A DNA stretch of 10,983 nucleotides, taken from contig JASHYD010001286.1 in NCBI GenBank assembly GCA_030043175.1, forward strand, positions 1 to 10,983, in the 5' to 3' direction. The stretch's first letter is position 1; each line of letters opens with the position of its first letter. The notes below the pieces were generated by a model. The model saw nothing but the letters and a program-made list of their open reading frames with translations. It searched no databases and was not told the DNA's origin. A program made the translations under genes and the position numbers. Shown here in pieces: positions 7,870 through 10,983 of the stretch. The stretch comes from Xanthobacteraceae bacterium. Lineage in GTDB: Bacteria > Pseudomonadota > Alphaproteobacteria > Rhizobiales > Xanthobacteraceae.

Positions 7870-8283
7870 TCAACCGCGGAATACGCTGGCTTTTTGCAGG
7901 GTGATGAGCACGCAGCCGTTAACTGCGGCGCGGCGCACCGCGTCGTAGCGTCCGGCCGGCAGCTCGATGCGGCGCTCGAACCGGCCTTGCGGTAGCTCGA
8001 GGCGGTGGATGACGGCGGTCGCCAATTCGGCGGGTAAGACGCGCTGTCCGGTCACCACCAAGTAGGCACCTTCGATCACGGTTTCGACTTGATCGGGCTC
8101 AACGCCCGGCAGTGCGACCAGCACCAGAACCTCGCCTTCGGTTTCCAACACATCGATCGGAGGCTCCCAGGTCGGAACGTGCCTCCCGAGCGCCGGCCGG
8201 AACAGCTGCCGATGCAACCGCTCGGCCCGCGCCAGCATCTCAATCGCCTCAGACCACATCCAGCTGCTGGAGAATTCAGACAT
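7870..8283 (-). CDS. Small heat-shock protein, Hsp20/alpha-crystallin family
   Basis: Small heat-shock proteins are ATP-independent holdases that bind unfolding proteins in the cytosol. This one has 137 residues: a short N-terminal arm rich in Trp, Met and charged residues (1-36), then an alpha-crystallin domain from about TWEPPIDVLE (38-47) to LITLQKA (126-132). Family hallmarks are LPGV (58-61), FERRIELP (102-109) and a variant of the A-x-x-x-N-G-x-L signature, AAVNGCVL (119-126). The protein ends at ASVFRG and lacks the usual C-terminal I/V-x-I/V anchor that docks subunits in larger oligomers. The ATG at 8283 is preceded by GGTGAG with 2-base spacing, which is unusually close. It is the first gene of the hsp20-lon operon and faces away from nuoD across a shared 235-base region. 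Its length is normal for the family. Confidence 0.93.
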   Translation of the reverse strand: MSEFSSSWMWSEAIEMLARAERLHRQLFRPALGRHVPTWEPPIDVLETEGEVLVLVALPGVEPDQVETVIEGAYLVVTGQRVLPAELATAVIHRLELPQGRFERRIELPAGRYDAVRRAAVNGCVLITLQKASVFRG

Positions 8284-8518
8284 CGCTCACCCGATTTGCA
8301 CTGTTATTTGTGAAACCAAGAGGCTTCGTTCAATGCTTGCCCCGTATACCTGCCGCGCTTGTCCCGCCGCTACCCCGTCGCTCCCTGTTCCGGCTTGGCG
8401 GTAAAAAGATCGGGCCGAGCCGCCGCCCCCGCAAGCGGGCGAGGGTAGGGCGCGGGAACGCCGCTTGGAACCCGTTATACGGCCCCACGTTGGATCAGCA
8501 ACAGACATGAGGCGCCCC
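8284..8518. promoter_or_regulatory. Divergent control region between hsp20-lon and nuoD
   Basis: This 235-base gap must carry the promoters of both the minus-strand hsp20-lon operon and the plus-strand nuoD gene. On the hsp20 side a TTGAAC box (minus strand, 8333-8328) is the best -35 candidate, but the sequence 17 bases on (CAAATA) is a poor -10. I found no CIRCE element, no clear sigma-32 promoter and no FNR/FixK site. On the nuoD side, TTATAC at 8475-8480 is -10-like without a good -35. The middle contains the hairpin at 8423-8444. The actual regulation is unresolved. Confidence 0.5.
8423..8444. repeat. REP-like GC-rich hairpin
   Basis: The centre CCCGCAAGCGGG (8428-8439) forms a five-pair stem around AA, of which the innermost C-G pair would open in a real loop. 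Further out, three more of five positions pair, giving 8 of 10 in total. A CCCGCAAGCGGG core followed by GAGGGTAGGG is typical of short intergenic palindromes in Rhizobiales. It lies between divergent genes, so it is unlikely to act as a terminator for either. Confidence 0.45.
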
Positions 8519-9706
8519 ATGGAAGCCGCTGTGCGGAATTTCACCCTCAACTTCGGGCCCCAGCACCCCTCAGCTCACGGCGTGCTTCGCCTTGTGCTTG
8601 AGCTCGACGGCGAGATTGTCGAGCGGATCGATCCCCATATTGGCTTGTTGCACCGCGGGACGGAAAAGCTGATCGAGTATAAGACCTATCTGCAGGCACT
8701 GCCCTATTTCGACCGGCTCGACTATGTCGCGCCCATGAACCAGGAACACCCGTTCTGTCTTGCAGCCGAAAGGCTGCTCGGCATTACGGTTCCCAAGCGG
8801 GGGCAGCTTATCCGGGTCCTCTATTCCGAGATCGGACGTTTGCTCTCTCATCTCCTCAACGTGACGACCCAAGCGCTCGATACCGGTGCGCTGACGCCCA
8901 TATTGTGGGGTTTTGAGGAGCGCGAGAAGCTGATGGCGTTCTATGAACGCGCATCGGGCGCACGTATGCACGCCAACTATTTCCGGGTCGGCGGGGTCCA
9001 TCAGGACCTGCCGGCGAATCTTCTCGACGACATCTGGGCGTTTTGCGACCCGTTCCTGCGCGTCTGCGACGATATGGAGGTCCTGCTCACCGAAAATCGC
9101 ATCTTCAAACAGCGCAATGTCGGAATTGCTCCGGTTAAGCTTGCCGATGCATGGGCCTGGGGCTTCTCGGGGGTGATGGTGCGCGCCTCAGGCGCGGCCT
9201 GGGATCTGCGCAAGACGCAGCCGTACGAATGCTATTCGGAGCTCGATTTCGATGTCCCGGTCGGCAACAACGGCGACTGCTACGATCGCTACATCGTGCG
9301 CATGGAAGAGATGCGCCAATCGGTGCGCATCATGAAGCAATGCCTGCACAAACTCGACCTGCCCGAAAGCCAGGGGCCCGTTGCGGTGAGGGACAACAAG
9401 GTCGTTCCACCCCCGCGCGCCGAGATGAAGCGTTCGATGGAAGCAACGATCGAACATTTCAAGCTCTACAGCGAAGGCCATCACGTGCCGGCCGGCGAGA
9501 TCTATGCGGCCGTCGAAGCGCCCAAAGGCGAATTCGGGGTCTATTTGATCGCCGACGGCACCAACCGGCCGTACAAGTGCAAAATCCGGGCGCCTTCGTT
9601 CGCTCACCTGCAAGCGATGGACTTCCTTTCCCGCGGTCACATGTTGGCAGATGTCGCAGCCATCATCGGATCCCTCGATATCGTGTTCGGGGAGATCGAT
9701 CGATGA
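8519..9706 (+). CDS. nuoD: NADH-quinone oxidoreductase subunit D (solitary complex I subunit)
   Basis: NuoD (49-kDa subunit) sits in the peripheral arm of complex I at the membrane interface and forms the quinone pocket with NuoB. The 395 residues are complete, from [20 protein letters not shown] to DIVFGEIDR. The quinone-site residues are intact: His20 (GPQHPSAHG) and Tyr69 (FDRLDY), with the same spacing of 49 as His38 and Tyr87 in Thermus Nqo4. Other conserved blocks are [47 protein letters not shown] and [21 protein letters not shown] chose the ATG at 8519 because GAGG lies 6 bases upstream and homologs start there; the ATG at 8507 would add four residues. The gene is not flanked by nuoC or nuoE, which is odd because nuo genes normally form one operon. 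It may be a paralog, or the D gene of a fragmented second complex I cluster. No inactivating change is visible. Confidence 0.95.
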   Translation: MEAAVRNFTLNFGPQHPSAHGVLRLVLELDGEIVERIDPHIGLLHRGTEKLIEYKTYLQALPYFDRLDYVAPMNQEHPFCLAAERLLGITVPKRGQLIRVLYSEIGRLLSHLLNVTTQALDTGALTPILWGFEEREKLMAFYERASGARMHANYFRVGGVHQDLPANLLDDIWAFCDPFLRVCDDMEVLLTENRIFKQRNVGIAPVKLADAWAWGFSGVMVRASGAAWDLRKTQPYECYSELDFDVPVGNNGDCYDRYIVRMEEMRQSVRIMKQCLHKLDLPESQGPVAVRDNKVVPPPRAEMKRSMEATIEHFKLYSEGHHVPAGEIYAAVEAPKGEFGVYLIADGTNRPYKCKIRAPSFAHLQAMDFLSRGHMLADVAAIIGSLDIVFGEIDR

Positions 9707-9723
9707 ACCCGACCTGGAAATGA
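9703..9723 (+). other. Six-codon mini-ORF with a strong ribosome-binding site, overlapping the nuoD stop
   Basis: GGGGAG at 9689-9694 lies 8 bases before an ATG at 9703 that overlaps the nuoD stop codon as ATGA, the classic arrangement of a translationally coupled downstream gene. The frame encodes only MNPTWK before a TGA at 9721-9723. It could be a vestige of a lost downstream gene, a coupling or leader peptide, or chance. There is no homology to argue for any of these. Confidence 0.3.
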
Positions 9724-9756
9724 CGTCGGGACGACCTTTGGATCGCCCTCGCCCGC

Positions 9757-9781
9757 GGGTGCGGCCCCACCCGAGCTCGGG
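9757..9781 (+). terminator. GC-rich palindromes in the nuoD-HSA32-like gap
   Basis: GGGTG (9757-9761) can pair with CACCC (9768-9772). Overlapping it, CCCGAGCTCGGG (9770-9781) is a perfect 12-base palindrome. The two structures compete for the same bases. There is no T tract afterwards, so this may be a processing or attenuation hairpin rather than a true terminator. The rest of the 168-base gap shows no gene beyond the mini-ORF at its start. Confidence 0.25.
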
Positions 9782-9874
9782 CGCCCAAGTGCCACCCGCG
9801 ACGGCAGGCAATATTGGAAGCGGAACAATTCGAAGCAACTGCCGTTTCCGCGAGGGGGCATAGGCGAGGCGAAC

Positions 9875-10699
9875 TTGGACGAGCGAGCTTTTCCATTCTT
9901 CCAGCTCAATCAACGCGCAACCAAGCCGCGGCAGACTGGGCTGACGGAAATCCGTGGCCCCTACTATGCGGTCATGGGAACACGGTATCTCTCCGACATT
10001 CTGGAAACGGTGGGCGAGTATGTCGACGGCGTCAAATTTGCCGGCGGCTCTTTCGCACTGATGCCTCGTGCGCGCGTCAGGGAGATCAACGACCTCGCAC
10101 ACCGGCATAATGCCTACGTCTCCACCGGCGGCTTCATCGAACATGTGCTCGCCCGTGAAGGCGCAGGGGCGGTTAAAAGATACCTTGGCGAGTGCCAGGA
10201 ACTCGGCTTCGACGTGGTCGAGCTTTCGACCGGTTTCATCACCTTGCCGCCAGACGATCTCGTGGCCTTAATCAAGGCGGTGGTGGGCGCCGGACTGAAG
10301 CCAAAACCCGAGCTGGGAATCCAGTTTGGCGCCGGCGGCGCCACCGAGGCCGCCGAACTCGCGGCGGAAGGGACGCGCGACGTGCGCTGGCTCATTGGCC
10401 TGGCGTTCCGGTGCATCGACGCCGGTGCCGAGCGGATCATGATCGAGTCCGAGGGCATCACCGAAAGTGTTACGAGGTGGCGGACCGATGTGGTTGCCGC
10501 GATCATCGACGGGCTTGGACTTAACCCGGTGATGTTCGAAGCCGCCGACCCAGAGGTCTTCGAGTGGTACGTCAAGAACTACGGCGCCGAAGTGAACCTG
10601 TTCGTCGATCACAGCCAGATTGTTCAGCTCGAATGCCTGCGCTCCGGACTATGGGGAACCAAGAGCAGTTGGGGACGCATTGCCACCTACAAGCCGTGA
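9875..10699 (+). CDS. HSA32-like / phosphosulfolactate synthase family protein
   Basis: The family is the ComA-type TIM barrel. In archaea and some Bacillus, ComA-type enzymes add sulfite to phosphoenolpyruvate to make (2R)-phospho-3-sulfolactate. The plant member HSA32 instead supports long-term acquired thermotolerance. The 274 residues show KPRQTGLTEIRGPYYAVMG (17-35), VDGVKFAGGS (50-59, Lys54), YVSTGG (81-86), GFDVVELSTGF (111-121, Glu116), RIMIESEGI (187-195), a FEA block (221-223) and NLFVDHSQIVQLECLR (241-256). The LTEIRGP, VDGLKF-GGS and VDHSQI-LECLR blocks are, as I recall them, features of the HSA32 branch rather than archaeal ComA. The start is a TTG at 9875 with GAGG 5 bases upstream; no in-frame ATG precedes it and the next Met lies inside conserved sequence. 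No comB, comC or comDE neighbours are present, which argues against coenzyme M synthesis, while hsp20 and lon nearby fit a heat-stress role. Whether it retains PEP/sulfite chemistry is unknown. Confidence 0.88.
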   Translation: MDERAFPFFQLNQRATKPRQTGLTEIRGPYYAVMGTRYLSDILETVGEYVDGVKFAGGSFALMPRARVREINDLAHRHNAYVSTGGFIEHVLAREGAGAVKRYLGECQELGFDVVELSTGFITLPPDDLVALIKAVVGAGLKPKPELGIQFGAGGATEAAELAAEGTRDVRWLIGLAFRCIDAGAERIMIESEGITESVTRWRTDVVAAIIDGLGLNPVMFEAADPEVFEWYVKNYGAEVNLFVDHSQIVQLECLRSGLWGTKSSWGRIATYKP

Positions 10700-10709
10700 G
10701 AGGCGGCCG

Positions 10710-10735
10710 GTAGGGGCGACCCTTGTGGCCCCCCC
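10710..10735. repeat. GGGGCGACCCTTGTGG intergenic repeat / hairpin
   Basis: GTAGGGGCGACCCTTGTGG starts 11 bases after the HSA32-like stop. GGGG (10713-10716) and CC (10720-10721) can pair across the CTTGT loop (10722-10726) with GG (10727-10728) and CCCC (10729-10732). The intact form familiar from many alphaproteobacteria reads GGGCGACC-CTTGT-GGTCGCCC, a perfect 8-bp stem; this copy has lost the TCG on the right arm. It lies between convergent genes and may serve as a terminator for either. The rest of 10736-10802 shows nothing recognisable. Confidence 0.5.
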
Positions 10736-10802
10736 GTTGACTGCGTCCGCGTCCGGACCGGCGCCCGCCATCCGAGAACTGCTCGACCGCAAGTCGCGCC
10801 AC

Positions 10803-10983
10803 CTACGCCACGCGACGGTGGAAGGCACCCGCGGCGAGGCACGCCGTCAGCTCTGAAACCGGCCGCTCATCAAGGCTGGCAATAACCTCCGCGACCCGGT
10901 CTGCCGCCTCCTTCGTCAAGAATGCCCGCGTGACGCGGTCGAATTTTTGCCGCGCGATTGTCCAGTCAAACGGATTGGTGTGG
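10803..10983 (-). CDS. C-terminal fragment of an unrecognised protein, runs off the window
   Basis: A minus-strand frame is open from the window edge to a TAG at 10805-10803, giving 59 residues without a start codon inside the window. It begins HTNPFDWTIARQKFDR, continues with a helix-like charged stretch (LTKEAADRVAEVIASLDERP) and ends GAFHRRVA. The balanced composition (Asp, Glu, Lys, Ile, Val alternating with Ala and Leu) looks like real protein and unlike the Arg/Pro-rich shadow frames around it. I do not recognise the family. The final 10-15 residues may be a non-conserved tail. It converges on the HSA32-like gene. Confidence 0.5.
   Translation of the reverse strand, partial: HTNPFDWTIARQKFDRVTRAFLTKEAADRVAEVIASLDERPVSELTACLAAGAFHRRVA

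Noticed and set aside
8284..8340. ROSE-type RNA thermometer or CIRCE element upstream of hsp20
   Set aside because: I could not identify the CIRCE inverted repeat or a clear anti-Shine-Dalgarno pairing in the short leader. Folding software would be needed to claim one.
9188..10144. Minus-strand open frame of 318 codons across nuoD, the gap and the HSA32-like gene
   Set aside because: It spans the ends of two well-supported plus-strand genes and shows no family similarity.
9875..10699. Coenzyme M biosynthesis (comA) as the role of this gene
   Set aside because: No other coenzyme M genes are nearby, and the conserved blocks look closer to HSA32. The enzyme family assignment stands, but the pathway call is not supported.

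Overview
The window looks like chromosome of a GC-rich alphaproteobacterium, most likely of the order Rhizobiales and near Bradyrhizobium or Rhodopseudomonas. This is inferred from the GC-rich codon use, the alphaproteobacterial look of NuoD, and intergenic palindromes of the kinds I associate with that group (CCTCGTCCTGAGG arms, TAGCCCGGATTGAGCGA, GGGGCGACCCTTGTGG, CCCGCAAGCGGG). No database search was run. No rRNA, tRNA, CRISPR array, transposase or phage gene is visible.

Layout: positions 1-504 hold no convincing gene, only inverted repeats and a weak promoter candidate. A full-length phosphoketolase (xfp, 505-2919, +) follows. It converges on a minus-strand block that reads, in transcription order, hsp20 (8283-7870), lon (7862-5403), acetate kinase ackA (5179-3971) and a Cof-type HAD phosphatase (3815-3006). 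hsp20 and lon are 7 bases apart and clearly form an operon. The lon-ackA and ackA-HAD gaps (223 and 155 bases) are filled with dispersed palindromic repeats. From the divergent intergenic region 8284-8518, the plus strand carries a complete but solitary nuoD (8519-9706) and a phosphosulfolactate-synthase-fold gene (9875-10699) that resembles plant HSA32 (heat-stress-associated 32) more than a coenzyme-M enzyme. The last 180 bases contain the C-terminal end of an unrecognised minus-strand gene.

How the genes may work together: phosphoketolase cleaves xylulose-5-P or fructose-6-P to acetyl-phosphate, and acetate kinase converts that directly to acetate plus ATP. This gives substrate-level ATP without a respiratory chain, and no phosphotransacetylase is needed or present here. 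Hsp20 holds unfolding proteins and Lon degrades damaged ones. The HSA32-like protein is a third heat-stress-linked function, and NuoD is the quinone-site subunit of complex I. I read the window as an energy-limitation and proteostasis stress island. The gene families are confidently identified. The proposal that they act as one system, and that the HSA32-like protein and lone NuoD belong to it, is inference.
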